Below, piece by piece: positions 44,290 through 54,083 of a DNA stretch of 64,000 nucleotides. The first letter of the stretch is position 1. Every line of letters begins with the position of its first letter. Origin of the DNA: Clostridia bacterium. Its GTDB lineage: Bacteria > Bacillota > Clostridia > Monoglobales > Monoglobaceae. A model generated the notes under the pieces. The model did not search any database and was not told the DNA's origin. It was given only the letters and a program-made list of their open reading frames with translations. The stretch lies in assembly GCA_017546205.1 (NCBI GenBank), contig JAFYXJ010000003.1, positions 1-64,000 of the forward strand, in the 5' to 3' direction. The position numbers were made by a program, and so were the translations under genes.

Positions 44290-44904
44290 TTAAGGGTACA
44301 GTTGATGATACTTTTCGTAAGCCTCGGTGATTCGTTTCACATAATTTTTTGTTTCTGGAAACGGGATGACCGCAAGGGTTCCGTTTTCATCCAGATTTTC
44401 AGAATTCTTTATCCATTGGCTTACGTTACCCAACCCGCCGTTATAAGCGGCAGCGGCATGGACAAAATTTCCGTTAAACCGCTTCAGGAGTTTGCTGAAA
44501 TAATAACATCCCAGCCGGATATTGACTTCCGGATCAAATAATGCATCCGGCGTGATACCATCCATTTTCAGTTCCCGGATACAGTCTTTTGCCGTTTCTT
44601 CCTGTATCTGCATCAGTCCCCGTGCGCCGGTTCGGGATACCGCATAAGGATCAAACTTACTTTCCGTCCGGATAATGGCATAAACCATTTCCGGTTCCAA
44701 TCCAGTCTTTTGTGCATAAGTATCTACAAGGGTTTGATATTTGATGGGATATTGGGTTCTTAAAACATAGGTTTTGATGCCAAATCGGTCGGTCATCCAC
44801 AGACCGAGCCCGAGCAGTAATACAAGCACCAGAAAAAAAGAAAACAATCTTCCCAGGCATCCTTGTTCTTTCTTCCGTTTTGGGGAAGGGGTTCCTATTC
44901 TCAT
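44290..44904 (-). CDS. Lytic transglycosylase (Slt-type) with N-terminal anchor
   Basis: 204 residues: a basic N-terminus, one membrane helix (about 19-37), then a goose-type lysozyme-like SLT domain that cleaves peptidoglycan to 1,6-anhydro-MurNAc. Catalytic Glu81 sits in AIIRTESKFDPYAVS, followed by GARGLMQIQEETA and AAAYNGGLGNVSQWI. It is probably anchored outside the cell membrane. It lies 4 bp downstream of coaE, an arrangement seen in other Clostridia. Confidence 0.92.
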   Translation of the reverse strand: MRIGTPSPKRKKEQGCLGRLFSFFLVLVLLLGLGLWMTDRFGIKTYVLRTQYPIKYQTLVDTYAQKTGLEPEMVYAIIRTESKFDPYAVSRTGARGLMQIQEETAKDCIRELKMDGITPDALFDPEVNIRLGCYYFSKLLKRFNGNFVHAAAAYNGGLGNVSQWIKNSENLDENGTLAVIPFPETKNYVKRITEAYEKYHQLYP

Positions 44905-44908
44905 TCTT

Positions 44909-45493
44909 CTACTCCATAATACGATGATAAAGTTCTGTCACTTTTTCTTTTAATTCTTGTTCCGTGCCAACGTTATGAACACACAAATCCGCCTTTTTCA
45001 TCAGATCCCCATCAGTAAGTTGTGCGTTCATCCGTGCAAGCACCTGTTCTCGTGTCATACCATCCCGCTCCATCACTCGTTTGATACGGAGTTCCCGCGG
45101 GGCAATCACCGCAAGGGTATAATCGCACACAAAGGGGAAATCAGAGTCAAACAAAAGGGGCACATCCAGACACACAAGTTCCGTTTCCGCCTCTTGAATT
45201 TGCTTTTTCATTTCATGAAAAACAGCGGTATGGGTAATGGTGTTGAGTTTCTTTCTTTGTTTGGAGTCTGTAAATACCAGAGACGCCAGTTTTTTACGAT
45301 TAATCTTACCATCTTGGTCCAATATCTCCTGACCAAATGCAAAAACCACGTCATCATACGCAGTTCCACCGGGCATCATCACCTGACGGGAAATTGCATC
45401 CGCATCCACAACGGTCGCCCCCATAGATGCAAACAGACGGGTAACCGAACTCTTTCCGGCACCGATTCCTCCGGTAATTCCCAAAAGTTTCAA
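44909..45493 (-). CDS. coaE: Dephospho-CoA kinase
   Basis: 194-residue P-loop kinase performing the last step of coenzyme A synthesis. P-loop GGIGAGKSS lies near the start, VDADAISRQVM shortly after, and VCLDVPLLFDSDF and VIAPRELRIKRVMERDGMT mark the CoA and lid regions. The TTG at 45493 (MKLLGITGGIG) fits the family N-terminus. GTG codons at 45505 and 45502 are alternatives, but they would leave almost no leader after the predicted promoter. polA, a frequent upstream neighbour, is absent. Confidence 0.93.
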   Translation of the reverse strand: MKLLGITGGIGAGKSSVTRLFASMGATVVDADAISRQVMMPGGTAYDDVVFAFGQEILDQDGKINRKKLASLVFTDSKQRKKLNTITHTAVFHEMKKQIQEAETELVCLDVPLLFDSDFPFVCDYTLAVIAPRELRIKRVMERDGMTREQVLARMNAQLTDGDLMKKADLCVHNVGTEQELKEKVTELYHRIME

Positions 45494-45517
45494 ACCAACC
45501 ACCACACTTTCTTACTA

Positions 45518-45546
45518 AGTATATCATTGTCGGTGCATAATTACAA
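45518..45546 (-). promoter_or_regulatory. sigma-A promoter for coaE and downstream genes
   Basis: Minus-strand TTGTAA (45541-45546) and TATACT (45518-45523) with a 17-bp spacer. The expected start near 45511 favours the internal TTG start of coaE. Confidence 0.55.
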
Positions 45547-45561
45547 TAAATTTTTGCAAAA

Positions 45562-45591
45562 AAATAAAGACGGTGATTCCCGTCTTTATTT
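45562..45591 (-). terminator. Terminator of the small lipoprotein gene
   Basis: AAATAAAGACGG / CCGTCTTTATTT stem with a six-base loop, followed on the minus strand by TTTTTTTGC. It overlaps the gene's stop codon. Confidence 0.85.
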
Positions 45592-45873
45592 TCCGGTCAT
45601 TCCATTGGTAACATCATTGACCGTCCGTTCCGCTCCGTCTATCAATGCTTTTCCGGCGTTTCCCACCCCGTCAACTGCATCCTTGACAGCATTGCCTGCA
45701 TCCTCTGCCATAGAACCGGTTCCTCGCGGCGTTGCAGTTTGTGTACCCGTGCTTCTGGGTTCACCCGCCATACCATTGGTATCATTTCCGCCATCCATGG
45801 TCGTCTCTCCACATGCAGAGAGCGTCAAAACGGTCAACACTGTTGCAAAAATCAAAGATAGTTTCTTTTTCAT
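45586..45873 (-). CDS. Small putative lipoprotein, function unknown
   Basis: 95 residues. There is a basic start, a hydrophobic segment and lipobox LSAC with Cys21. The mature part is low-complexity, rich in Gly, Thr and Asn (TTMDGGNDTNGMAG), then an alternating Ala/Gly/Val amphipathic stretch (AGNAVKDAVDGVGNAGKALIDGAERTVNDVTNG) that looks helical. The ATG at 45873 has GAAAGGAT upstream; the longer reading frame is not supported. It is monocistronic with its own terminator. No family recognised. Confidence 0.75.
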   Translation of the reverse strand: MKKKLSLIFATVLTVLTLSACGETTMDGGNDTNGMAGEPRSTGTQTATPRGTGSMAEDAGNAVKDAVDGVGNAGKALIDGAERTVNDVTNGMTGK

Positions 45874-45946
45874 ACACAAAATCCTTTCATGAAAATCTAT
45901 ATAAAATAGAATCTCCTCTTTCATTAAATTTATACACGATTTTATG

Positions 45947-45975
45947 TTGCATAATAAAAAAATTTATGCTATAAT
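45947..45975 (+). promoter_or_regulatory. sigma-A promoter for galE
   Basis: TTGCAT (45947-45952) and consensus TATAAT (45970-45975), 17-bp spacer, 36 bp before galE. Confidence 0.7.
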
Positions 45976-46011
45976 AAAGGCTCAAAGAATTAACTTTTGG
46001 AGGTTATATCC

Positions 46012-47025
46012 ATGAAAATTTTAGTTACCGGCGGAGCCGGATACATCGGAAGCCATACTTGCGTACAGCTTTTAGATGCAGGGTATGAGGTCGTTATCGT
46101 TGACAATCTTTGCAACAGTTCCGAGGAGGCGGTGCGCCGTGTTGCGGACCTGACCGGAAAAACACCGGTTTTTTATGAGGCAGATGTGTGCGATGAGGAT
46201 GCACTTGACCGCATTTTTACCGAACATAACATTGATGCTGCCATTCATTTTGCAGGATTGAAAGCCGTTGGTGAATCCGTTGCGATTCCTCTTACTTATT
46301 ACGAAAATAATATTGGAAGTACCTTAAGCCTTTGCAAAATCATGGCAAAGCATCAAGTAAAAAAATTGGTATTCAGTTCTTCTGCAACCGTATACGGAAA
46401 ACCGGAAACCGTTCCCATCCGGGAAGATTTCCCTCTTTCCTGTACCAATCCTTACGGACGCACCAAACTGATGATTGAAGAAATTCTTCGGGATTTGTAT
46501 GTTTCCGATAACGAATGGGATATTGCTCTGCTTCGGTATTTCAATCCCGTTGGTGCCCACAAAAGCGGTATGATCGGCGAAGATCCCAAGGGTATCCCCA
46601 ACAACTTGATGCCATATATCTCTCAGGTTGCAATTGGAAAACTGGATTATCTCCACGTATTCGGTTGTGACTATGAAACCCCTGACGGCACTGGGGTGCG
46701 TGACTATATTCATGTAGTGGACCTTGCTGACGGTCACTTGAAAGCGTTGGAAAAACTGAGTGACCATGTGGGCGTTGTAACATACAATCTGGGAACCGGG
46801 CACGGTTACAGCGTACTGGATATGGTAAAAGCATTTGAAAAGGCAACAGGGAAACCTCTTCCCTATCAACTTTGCGACCGCCGTCCCGGCGATGTTGCCG
46901 CATGTTATGCCGATCCTGCCAAGGCAGCCCTGGAACTGGGATTTCAGGCAATGCACACATTGGAAGATATGTGTGCAGATACTTGGAACTGGCAACAAAA
47001 AAATCCTAAAGGATATAATAAATAA
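46012..47025 (+). CDS. galE: UDP-glucose 4-epimerase
   Basis: 337-residue extended short-chain dehydrogenase interconverting UDP-glucose and UDP-galactose. NAD-binding GGAGYIGSH lies at about 7-15, SSSATVYGKP carries the catalytic Ser/Thr, and the YxxxK pair is in NPYGRTKLM (about 147-155). The C-terminal substrate domain (VRDYIHVVDLADGHLKAL, NLGTGHGYSVLDMV) is complete. GGAGG precedes the ATG. It is co-transcribed with a nucleotidyltransferase 23 bp downstream, which suggests surface sugar precursor supply. Confidence 0.96.
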   Translation: MKILVTGGAGYIGSHTCVQLLDAGYEVVIVDNLCNSSEEAVRRVADLTGKTPVFYEADVCDEDALDRIFTEHNIDAAIHFAGLKAVGESVAIPLTYYENNIGSTLSLCKIMAKHQVKKLVFSSSATVYGKPETVPIREDFPLSCTNPYGRTKLMIEEILRDLYVSDNEWDIALLRYFNPVGAHKSGMIGEDPKGIPNNLMPYISQVAIGKLDYLHVFGCDYETPDGTGVRDYIHVVDLADGHLKALEKLSDHVGVVTYNLGTGHGYSVLDMVKAFEKATGKPLPYQLCDRRPGDVAACYADPAKAALELGFQAMHTLEDMCADTWNWQQKNPKGYNK

Positions 47026-47048
47026 TCTACATACAAGGAGTGTTTTTT

Positions 47049-47918
47049 ATGAGTAAAACAACATTGGTTGCACTTGCTGCAGGTATGGGGAGCCGTTTCG
47101 GCGGATTAAAACAAATGACCCCGGTTGCTGACAACGGGGCCGTATTGCTTGATTTTTCCGTATTTGACGCTGTAGCATCCGGCTTTGATAAGATTGTTTT
47201 CATTATCAAAGAAGAGATGTATCAGGATTTTAAGGCGTTGATTGGCGACCATATCAAAAATGCAGAGGTGGACTATGTATTTCAGGAAACCGCATCTCTG
47301 CCTGAGGGCAGAGTAAAACCTTGGGGAACTTCTCACGCATTACTCTGTTGCAAAGATAAGGTAGATACCCCCTTTGCGGTTATCAATGCAGATGACTACT
47401 ACGGCAGAAATGCATACCGTGAGATTCACGACCATCTGGTTCAGGCAAAAGATTTTGATTTTGCAATGGTTGCTTTTGACCTAAAGAACACTCTTACTGA
47501 TAACGGAACCGTTGCCAGAGGTGTTTGTGAGGTAAAAGACGGCTATCTGGACACCATCACCGAGCGCACCCAGATTAACAGCAAGATGGAATACACCGAA
47601 GATGGCGAAATATGGACCGCTCTGCCGGATGATACTGTGGTTTCCATGAACCTCTGGGGATTCACTCCTGCAATCTTCGATGTTCTGGAAGAGCAGTTTG
47701 AAACATTCTTAAAGACTACACCCACTCCCTTGAAAGATGAATTCTTTATTCCTTTGACCGTGGACCAGCTGATTCGCGAAGAAAAGGCAAAGGTGAAAGT
47801 TTACAACTGTCGGGATAAGTGGTACGGCATGACCTACTCCGAGGACCTCCCCGCTGTTCGTGAGGCTTTGAAAGATATGATGGATGCCGGATATTATGAC
47901 GGTCTTCCCAGTAAATAA
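47049..47918 (+). CDS. Sugar-phosphate nucleotidyltransferase family protein
   Basis: 289-residue GT-A type nucleotidyltransferase. The N-terminal LVALAAGMGSRFGGLKQM is the nucleotide-binding signature; FAVINADDYYGRNAY carries the metal-binding Asp; LWGFTPAIFDVLE follows. The sugar phosphate and nucleotide used cannot be told from the sequence. AAGGAG places the start at 47049. It follows galE in a two-gene operon, so an NDP-hexose or related product is plausible. Its terminator lies inside the convergent gene hemW. Confidence 0.85.
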   Translation: MSKTTLVALAAGMGSRFGGLKQMTPVADNGAVLLDFSVFDAVASGFDKIVFIIKEEMYQDFKALIGDHIKNAEVDYVFQETASLPEGRVKPWGTSHALLCCKDKVDTPFAVINADDYYGRNAYREIHDHLVQAKDFDFAMVAFDLKNTLTDNGTVARGVCEVKDGYLDTITERTQINSKMEYTEDGEIWTALPDDTVVSMNLWGFTPAIFDVLEEQFETFLKTTPTPLKDEFFIPLTVDQLIREEKAKVKVYNCRDKWYGMTYSEDLPAVREALKDMMDAGYYDGLPSK

Positions 47919-47923
47919 TTGGA

Positions 47924-49033
47924 TTAAACAAAATCTACCAGTATACTGTTACTGACATACAGATACTTGGATGGAATTACAAGTCTGTCATTCAATCTCA
48001 GGAGAGTTTCTCTCCTGAGATTTTTTTTGATTGTTTCCCCATACACATTCTCAAGAGAAACACCAAACCGTTCCTCAAATTCAGTATAGGATATTCCTTC
48101 CACCATACGAAGGCCCAGAAAACAAAACTCACTCATTTCTGCATCTATGGTTAAAGGAATTCGTTCTTCTACCGCACTTCCGTCTTGTTCTATGCTCTGG
48201 CAGTATGAACTAAGGTCTCTTCCATTACTGTACCGCTGATGATTTAAGCAGGAATAAGCACCTGCTCCAAATCCTGCAAACTCATGACACCGCCAATATT
48301 TTATATTATGTCGGCTTTCCATACCCGGTTTTGCAAAATTGGAAATTTCATATTGGTCATATCCATGCTGTTTCAGAAAAGAAACACACGCTTCATAAAA
48401 ATCCCCTGCCAAATCCTCGTCCGGCATAGGCGGATTCTGCTGAAAAAGCGGCGTTCCTTCTTCCAATTTCAAACCATAACATGAAATGTGTGCCGGTTGA
48501 AAAGCAACCGCTGTTTCCAATGTGTGCATCCAATCTTCCATGGTCTGATTGGGAAGACCATGCATCAAATCCAGAGAAAGATTGTCAAAACCTACTGTCT
48601 TTGCCTCCTGAAAACAACGAGCAAAATCTGAAAGGGTGTGGATTCTTCCTAATGCCTTAAGTTCTTTTTCGTTGGCAGATTGAAGCCCAATACTGAGCCT
48701 GTTTACACCTAACTGCCGTAAATGTCTGAATCCATCCTCCCCCATAGTTGCAGGATTGCATTCCACTGTAATCTCGCAATCCGGAGTTAATGTAAACTTT
48801 TGCTTAACCTGTATCAATATTTTCTCAAGTTGTTCCTTTGAAAGGATGGTGGGCGTACCTCCTCCTATGTAAAGCGTATCCGCTTCACAGTCATCGGGAA
48901 AGTTTTGTATTTCTTTGCAAAGTGCCTGTACATACCGGTCTTTCAGCCCATCTTGATTTGCGTACGAGTTAAAATCGCAATACAGACATTTGGATTTACA
49001 AAAGGGGATATGGATATAAATTCCCAAAGCCAT
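47924..49033 (-). CDS. hemW: Radical SAM heme chaperone HemW
   Basis: 369-residue HemN-like radical SAM protein. The iron-sulfur motif is C12xxxC16xxC19 (IPFCKSKCLYCDFNSY), followed by LYIGGGTPTIL, the NRLSIGLQSAN region and SLDLMHGLPNQT. The C-terminal HemW domain ends RLNDRLVIPSKYLYVSNSILVDF. HemW binds heme and is thought to deliver it rather than oxidise coproporphyrinogen. It lies 57 bp downstream of lepA, the conserved Firmicutes order, but hrcA-grpE-dnaK do not follow. A plus-strand terminator lies inside its 3' end. Confidence 0.93.
   Translation of the reverse strand: MALGIYIHIPFCKSKCLYCDFNSYANQDGLKDRYVQALCKEIQNFPDDCEADTLYIGGGTPTILSKEQLEKILIQVKQKFTLTPDCEITVECNPATMGEDGFRHLRQLGVNRLSIGLQSANEKELKALGRIHTLSDFARCFQEAKTVGFDNLSLDLMHGLPNQTMEDWMHTLETAVAFQPAHISCYGLKLEEGTPLFQQNPPMPDEDLAGDFYEACVSFLKQHGYDQYEISNFAKPGMESRHNIKYWRCHEFAGFGAGAYSCLNHQRYSNGRDLSSYCQSIEQDGSAVEERIPLTIDAEMSEFCFLGLRMVEGISYTEFEERFGVSLENVYGETIKKNLRRETLLRLNDRLVIPSKYLYVSNSILVDFV
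47994..48028 (+). terminator. Intrinsic terminator for galE-nucleotidyltransferase, embedded in hemW
   Basis: Perfect 12-bp stem AATCTCAGGAGA / TCTCCTGAGATT with a five-base loop, then an eight-base T run. It lies about 75 bases after the nucleotidyltransferase stop codon, within the 3' coding part of the convergent gene hemW. Confidence 0.85.
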
Positions 49034-49090
49034 ACACGCTTCTCCTTTCGATGAAAAATCCGGCTCCCGTTAACGACAGCCGAATCCTTT

Positions 49091-50896
49091 CTAATCTAAT
49101 TTCAATACAGACATAAATGCTTCCTGCGGAACTTCTACTGAACCAACCTGACGCATTCTCTTCTTTCCTTCTTTCTGCTTTTCCAGCAGTTTCCGTTTAC
49201 GGCTGATGTCACCGCCGTAACATTTGGCAAGGACGTCTTTACGCATCGCCTTTACCGTCTCTCTTGCAATAATTTTTCCTCCAATTGCAGCCTGAATAGG
49301 AACTTCAAACAGTTGTCTGGGGATAACCTCTTTCAATTTTTCCGCCATCCGTCTGCCTCGTGTATATGCACGTTCTTTATGAACAATAAAGGACAGAGCA
49401 TCCACCATTTCTCCATTCAGCAGCATATCCAACTTCACAAGGTCCGCCTTTTCAAATTTCTTAAACTCATAATCAAAAGACGCATAACCCCGTGTTCTGG
49501 ATTTTAATGCATCGAAGAAATCATAAATAATTTCATTCAACGGCAGTTCGTAGTTCAAAGAAACACGGGTATCATCCAGATAGGTCATATCCAGATAGGT
49601 TCCCCGCCGCTCCTGACAAAGTTCCATGATGCTTCCCACATATTCCTTGGGCGTCATAATGGATGCATGAACAATAGGCTCCATCATATAATCAATTTCT
49701 GACGGTTCGGGCAAATTCGTGGGGTTGTCAATCATCAAAACGGTACCATCGGTTTTGATAACCTGATATTCAACCGATGGTGCGGTGGTAACCAAATCAA
49801 GGTTATATTCCCGCTCCAACCGTTCCTGAATAATTTCCATGTGTAAAAGTCCCAAAAATCCACAACGGAAACCAAATCCCAACGCAATGGATGTCTCCGC
49901 ATCAAACCGAAGTGCCGCATCGTTGAGTTGCAGTTTTTCCAAAGCTTCACGCAAGTCGTCATACCGCGCACCATCTGCCGGATAAATACCGCAGTATACC
50001 ATGGGTTTGACTTCCTTGTATCCGGGAAGAGGCTCCAATGCGCCATTTTCGGCAGTGGTCACCGTATCGCCCACATGAACTTCCTGTACATTTTTGATAC
50101 TTGCCGCAATAAATCCAACCTCACCGGCACGGATTTCCTTAGCAGGGAGCATGCCGTTGGGATGTAGATATCCCGTCTCCACCACATCAAAAACTGCATC
50201 GGTTGCCATCATTTTGATTTGGGTACCGGGAGTCAGTTTTCCGTCAATCACACGGACATACACAATAACACCTTTATAAGGGTCATAGTAGGAGTCAAAA
50301 ATCAAAGCCTTAAGGGGTGCGTTTTCATCACCCTTTGGAGGAGGTACCAGTTCCACAATCTTTTCCAGAACCGCCTCAATATTGATACCATTTTTGGCAG
50401 AAATCAAAGGTGCGTCTTCGCCATCAATACCAATGACATCTTCAATTTCTTTTTTCACTTCCTCAGGTCTTGCAGAGGGCAAATCAATTTTGTTGATAAC
50501 CGGAACCAGTTCCAAATCATGTTCCAATGCAAGATAGGTATTTGCAAGGGTCTGTGCCTCTATTCCCTGAGCGGCATCTACAACAAGAATAGCGCCCTCA
50601 CAGGCAGCAAGACTTCTTGAAACCTCATAGTTAAAGTCTACATGCCCGGGTGTATCAATCAGGTTGAGGACATATTCTTCCCCATCCTTTGCCTTATAAA
50701 GCAACTTTACGGCACGGGCTTTGATGGTAATTCCCCGCTCCCGTTCCAGATCCATATTATCCAGAATCTGCGCCTGCATCTCCCGTTGCGTCAAAGCACC
50801 AGTGTGCTCCAGCAAACGATCGGCAAGGGTACTTTTTCCATGGTCAATATGGGCAATAATCGAAAAGTTGCGTATGTTATCCTGACGGTTGCTCAT
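49091..50896 (-). CDS. lepA: Elongation factor 4 (LepA)
   Basis: 601-residue translational GTPase that acts on stalled or mis-translocated ribosomes and in ribosome assembly. The G domain begins [22 protein letters not shown], with DTPGHVDF and NKIDLP. Domain II and EF-G-like domains follow, and the LepA-specific C-terminal domain ends with [21 protein letters not shown]. The length is standard. GGAGGAAG precedes the ATG. Confidence 0.97.
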   Translation of the reverse strand: MSNRQDNIRNFSIIAHIDHGKSTLADRLLEHTGALTQREMQAQILDNMDLERERGITIKARAVKLLYKAKDGEEYVLNLIDTPGHVDFNYEVSRSLAACEGAILVVDAAQGIEAQTLANTYLALEHDLELVPVINKIDLPSARPEEVKKEIEDVIGIDGEDAPLISAKNGINIEAVLEKIVELVPPPKGDENAPLKALIFDSYYDPYKGVIVYVRVIDGKLTPGTQIKMMATDAVFDVVETGYLHPNGMLPAKEIRAGEVGFIAASIKNVQEVHVGDTVTTAENGALEPLPGYKEVKPMVYCGIYPADGARYDDLREALEKLQLNDAALRFDAETSIALGFGFRCGFLGLLHMEIIQERLEREYNLDLVTTAPSVEYQVIKTDGTVLMIDNPTNLPEPSEIDYMMEPIVHASIMTPKEYVGSIMELCQERRGTYLDMTYLDDTRVSLNYELPLNEIIYDFFDALKSRTRGYASFDYEFKKFEKADLVKLDMLLNGEMVDALSFIVHKERAYTRGRRMAEKLKEVIPRQLFEVPIQAAIGGKIIARETVKAMRKDVLAKCYGGDISRKRKLLEKQKEGKKRMRQVGSVEVPQEAFMSVLKLD

Positions 50897-50928
50897 TCTG
50901 CTTCCTCCAAATTTTTTTGCTTCTTATT

Positions 50929-50957
50929 ATTTTAACATATCAGAATCAAAATTTCAA
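50929..50957 (-). promoter_or_regulatory. sigma-A promoter for lepA-hemW
   Basis: Minus-strand TTGAAA (50952-50957) and TAAAAT (50929-50934) with a 17-bp spacer, 32 bp before lepA. Confidence 0.6.
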
Positions 50958-51023
50958 TATCCCAATGTGAATAAATTTACCGATTTCTGCCAAAGATATG
51001 TACCGGAAAGAAAGGGTGCATAT

Positions 51024-51377
51024 ATGAAACAGTTACCAAAGCAAATGATTATCGGTCTTACGGCAGGAGTGCTGAATGGGCTCTTTGGTGCAGGGGGCGG
51101 AAGTGTACTGGTTCCCGCCATGGAGCTTTTTCTGGATATTGACGAAAAGAAGTCTCATGCAACTGCAATTGCCGTTATTTTTCTTTTATCTCTGGTCAGT
51201 TCCTTTTTTTATCTTCGTCAGGGTTTCTTTAATCTTTCTTTATGGATTCCCGTTACTATAGGAGGAATGGCAGGAGGGTTTGTAGGGGCAAAACTTCTGT
51301 CTAAAATCCCGAAATCCATGCTCAAAATGATATTTGGCAGTGTCATCATCATTACGGCATTAAAACTAATTTTTTAG
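51024..51377 (+). CDS. TSUP (TauE/SafE) family transporter, half-size subunit A
   Basis: 117-residue membrane protein with about four hydrophobic segments, roughly half a normal TauE/SafE protein. The repeat landmark is LNGLFGAGGGSVLVPAM (about 15-31), with GGMAGGFVGAKLLSKIPKSMLK near the end. TSUP proteins move sulfite, sulfonates or other small anions, usually outward. AGAAAGGG precedes the ATG. It is 15 bp upstream of the second half-size gene, with which it probably forms one functional transporter. No clear promoter was seen in the gap to lepA. Confidence 0.88.
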   Translation: MKQLPKQMIIGLTAGVLNGLFGAGGGSVLVPAMELFLDIDEKKSHATAIAVIFLLSLVSSFFYLRQGFFNLSLWIPVTIGGMAGGFVGAKLLSKIPKSMLKMIFGSVIIITALKLIF

Positions 51378-51392
51378 AAAAGAGGTGTATCT

Positions 51393-51761
51393 GTGCAAAT
51401 TATTATCGGTTTTTTCAGCGGAATCATCAGTGGAATGGGCATCGGTGGCGGTGCCATCCTGATACCTACCCTGACACTTTTAGAATCCGTGGACCAACAA
51501 ACGGCACAGGGAATCAACCTCGTGTATTTTTTACCCACCGCTATTGTTTCTTTGATTGTACACATTAAAAACAAACGGGTGGAAACAAAAACCGCTCTGG
51601 TTCTGGGCATCAGCGGCATCTTCGGCGCGGTGGGCGGTTCCCTGCTTGCGGTGCGTCTCTCCGGCGACTTACTGGGGAGACTCTTTGGCATCTTTTTGCT
51701 TTTTATTGGTGGGTATGAGTTATACAAGGGCTTTCGTTTACGAAAAAACCGTCCGCAGTAA
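51393..51761 (+). CDS. TSUP (TauE/SafE) family transporter, half-size subunit B
   Basis: 122 residues and about four hydrophobic segments, homologous to the preceding protein and to the other half of full-length TSUP transporters (ISGMGIGGGAILIPTL and GISGIFGAVGGSLLAVRLSGDLLGRLFGIFLLFIG). The GTG start at 51393 has GAGGTG upstream. The two genes are in different frames with their own ribosome sites, so this is a split pair rather than a frameshift artefact. Its stop codon lies in the loop of the terminator. Confidence 0.88.
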   Translation: MQIIIGFFSGIISGMGIGGGAILIPTLTLLESVDQQTAQGINLVYFLPTAIVSLIVHIKNKRVETKTALVLGISGIFGAVGGSLLAVRLSGDLLGRLFGIFLLFIGGYELYKGFRLRKNRPQ

Positions 51762-51774
51762 GCGGACGGTTTTA
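51743..51774. terminator. Bidirectional terminator between the TSUP pair and clp
   Basis: AAACCGTCCGC / GCGGACGGTTT perfect 11-bp stem with a five-base loop and T/A flanks. It includes the stop codon of the TSUP B gene and abuts the clp stop. Confidence 0.88.
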
Positions 51775-54048
51775 TTATCGAATGACAATTGTATCATGTT
51801 CCAAAACTGCCTCAGCGTGCATACCCTCAGAAAGTTCCCCTGCAATCAGTTTGCAAGCAAGGGCGTCTTCCAGATGCCGTTCTATGAATCTGCGAAGAGG
51901 ACGGGCGCCGTATTCCTTTTTGTACGCCTTGTCCAGGATAAAGGTTTTCACCTCATCGCTGACAGAAAGGGTAATCTTCTTTTCCATCAATCCTGCCTGT
52001 AAATCCTCTAACATCAGGTCAATAATTTTAAGCAATTCTTCCCGTTTCAGTTCCTTGAAAATCACCGTTTCATCTACACGGTTCAAAAATTCAGGACGAA
52101 ACATAGATTTTAAAGCACGCTCAACTTTAAGTTGGATCGCCTCTTCCTCTTCATTGAAGCCTACCACATTGGAACGCTGATCACTGCCGGCGTTGGATGT
52201 CATGATCAAAATGGTATTTTCAAAAGATACCGTCTTTCCGTGGCTGTCGGTAATCCGCCCGTCGTCCATAATCTGGAGTAAAATATTGAAAATATCCTCA
52301 TGGGCTTTCTCAATTTCATCCAGAAGAACCACCGAATAAGGATGCCGACGGATTTTTTCGGTCAATTGACCGGCATCATCATAGCCTACATACCCGGGAG
52401 GGGAACCAATCAATTTAGACGCCGAATGTTTTTCCATGTATTCTGACATATCCAGCCGAATCAAGGACTGTTCTCCCTCAAATACTTCTTCGGCAATCCG
52501 CTTCACCAACTCTGTCTTACCAACACCTGTCGGTCCCACAAAGATAAAGGAAACGGGACGCTTTTTTAAACTGATACCTGCCCGCTTTCTGCGGATGGCT
52601 CTTGCAACGGCAGAAACTGCCTCGTCTTGTCCGATTAACCGTCGATGTAGTCTTTCTTCCAGATTAACCAGTTTATTCATCTCATATTCGCTGATATGTT
52701 TCACCGGAATTTTGGTCCAGAGTTCAATCACGCCGGCAAGATCGTCCACTGTCAGTTCTTTGACTACCGTTGTTTCTTTATTGGCGATCCAATCTTTCAG
52801 TTGAAGAATTTTACTCTTCAATTCTGCCGCCTTTTCAAAGTCAATGGGTTCCTCCCCGTTCTGGAGGGATTCTTCTTCCTTTTCCAGTTGGTCAAGTTCC
52901 CGTTTTCTTTGTTCCAATGCAATCAAGTCTTCATTTTCAAGATTGGCTTTGGATGCCGCCTCATCAATAACATCGATTGCTTTGTCAGGCAGAAATCTAT
53001 CGGTGATATACCGTTTTGCAAGAACAGTTGCAGTGCGTATCAAGGCATCAGAGATGGAAACTTTATGATATTCTTCATAATACTCTTTGATGCCTTTCAG
53101 TATTTCTATCGTTTCTTCTATGGAGGGTTCATCCACCAATACTGTCTGGAATCTTCTTTCCAACGCGGCATCTTTTTCAATATGCTTGCGGTATTCCTCG
53201 ACAGTCGTTGCACCGATAACCTGTATCTCACCACGAGAAAGCGCAGGTTTTAGGATATTACCCGCATTCATACCGCCTTCTGCATCCCCTGCTGAAGCGA
53301 TGGTATGGATCTCATCAATTACCAGAATAATATTTCCTGCCTCTTTTACTTCGGTAATGATATTTCTGAGCCGTGACTCAAACTGTCCACGAAACTGAGT
53401 TCCTGCAACCACAGCACTCATATCAAGCAGATAGATTTCTTTCCCCAATAATTTTGCCGGAACCTGTCCCTGAATAATTTTCAGTGCAAGTCCTTCGGCA
53501 ATGGCAGTTTTACCCACGCCGGGTTCACCAATTAAACAAGGATTGTTTTTGGTTCTGCGATTGAGAATCTGTGCCGTCCGTTCCATTTCGGCATCTCTGC
53601 CGACGACACGATCGACCTCGCCGTTTTTTGCTTTTTCTGTTAAATTCACGGCATAGATATCAAGATTTTTTCTTTTCTTATTCTTTTTTGGTTTTTCTTT
53701 TTTCTCACCTTGGTCTTTGGACAGATTGGAACCGCCGCCAAACAGACGGTTCATCATTTCAAAGGGGTTTTTCTGCATACTGCGGCTCATTTCTTCCCCG
53801 TCATCAGCACCCTCATCTTCTACGGATTCGTCCAATCCCATTTCCTCCATCATGGAATTCATTTCCTGATGCAGGCTATCCATTTCTTCCGGATTGATTC
53901 CCATTTTCTGAATCATTTCATCTATAGGTCCGAGATTTAATTCTTTTGCACAGGTGAGGCAATACCCTTCGTTGACGGTTTTTCCGGTCTCATCCATTCT
54001 GCTGACATAGACAACTGCCAAATTTTTTTGACACTTACAACACAGCAT
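51775..54048 (-). CDS. ClpE-like AAA+ unfoldase with N-terminal zinc finger
   Basis: 757-residue Hsp100 with two AAA+ modules. The usual Clp_N repeats are absent; instead the N-terminus is a zinc finger (C3xxC6 ... C30xxC33), an acidic/Met-rich linker, and a basic patch. Module 1 has GEPGVGKTA (about 172) and VIDEIHTI. The M-domain contains a UVR-like helix pair ([20 protein letters not shown]). Module 2 has GPTGVGKTE (about 507) and [19 protein letters not shown]. It probably feeds substrates to ClpP. The start is ATG at 54048 after GGAGGTG. ClpC is the alternative name, but the zinc finger is ClpE-like. Confidence 0.9.
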   Translation of the reverse strand: MLCCKCQKNLAVVYVSRMDETGKTVNEGYCLTCAKELNLGPIDEMIQKMGINPEEMDSLHQEMNSMMEEMGLDESVEDEGADDGEEMSRSMQKNPFEMMNRLFGGGSNLSKDQGEKKEKPKKNKKRKNLDIYAVNLTEKAKNGEVDRVVGRDAEMERTAQILNRRTKNNPCLIGEPGVGKTAIAEGLALKIIQGQVPAKLLGKEIYLLDMSAVVAGTQFRGQFESRLRNIITEVKEAGNIILVIDEIHTIASAGDAEGGMNAGNILKPALSRGEIQVIGATTVEEYRKHIEKDAALERRFQTVLVDEPSIEETIEILKGIKEYYEEYHKVSISDALIRTATVLAKRYITDRFLPDKAIDVIDEAASKANLENEDLIALEQRKRELDQLEKEEESLQNGEEPIDFEKAAELKSKILQLKDWIANKETTVVKELTVDDLAGVIELWTKIPVKHISEYEMNKLVNLEERLHRRLIGQDEAVSAVARAIRRKRAGISLKKRPVSFIFVGPTGVGKTELVKRIAEEVFEGEQSLIRLDMSEYMEKHSASKLIGSPPGYVGYDDAGQLTEKIRRHPYSVVLLDEIEKAHEDIFNILLQIMDDGRITDSHGKTVSFENTILIMTSNAGSDQRSNVVGFNEEEEAIQLKVERALKSMFRPEFLNRVDETVIFKELKREELLKIIDLMLEDLQAGLMEKKITLSVSDEVKTFILDKAYKKEYGARPLRRFIERHLEDALACKLIAGELSEGMHAEAVLEHDTIVIR

Positions 54049-54083
54049 TCGGTTCACCTCCTAAAATTCATAACATATCTGTA

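Noticed and set aside
51024-51761. Frameshifted single TSUP gene
   Set aside because: Each half has its own ribosome site and a normal start and stop with a 15-bp gap, so a genuine split is more likely than a sequencing error.
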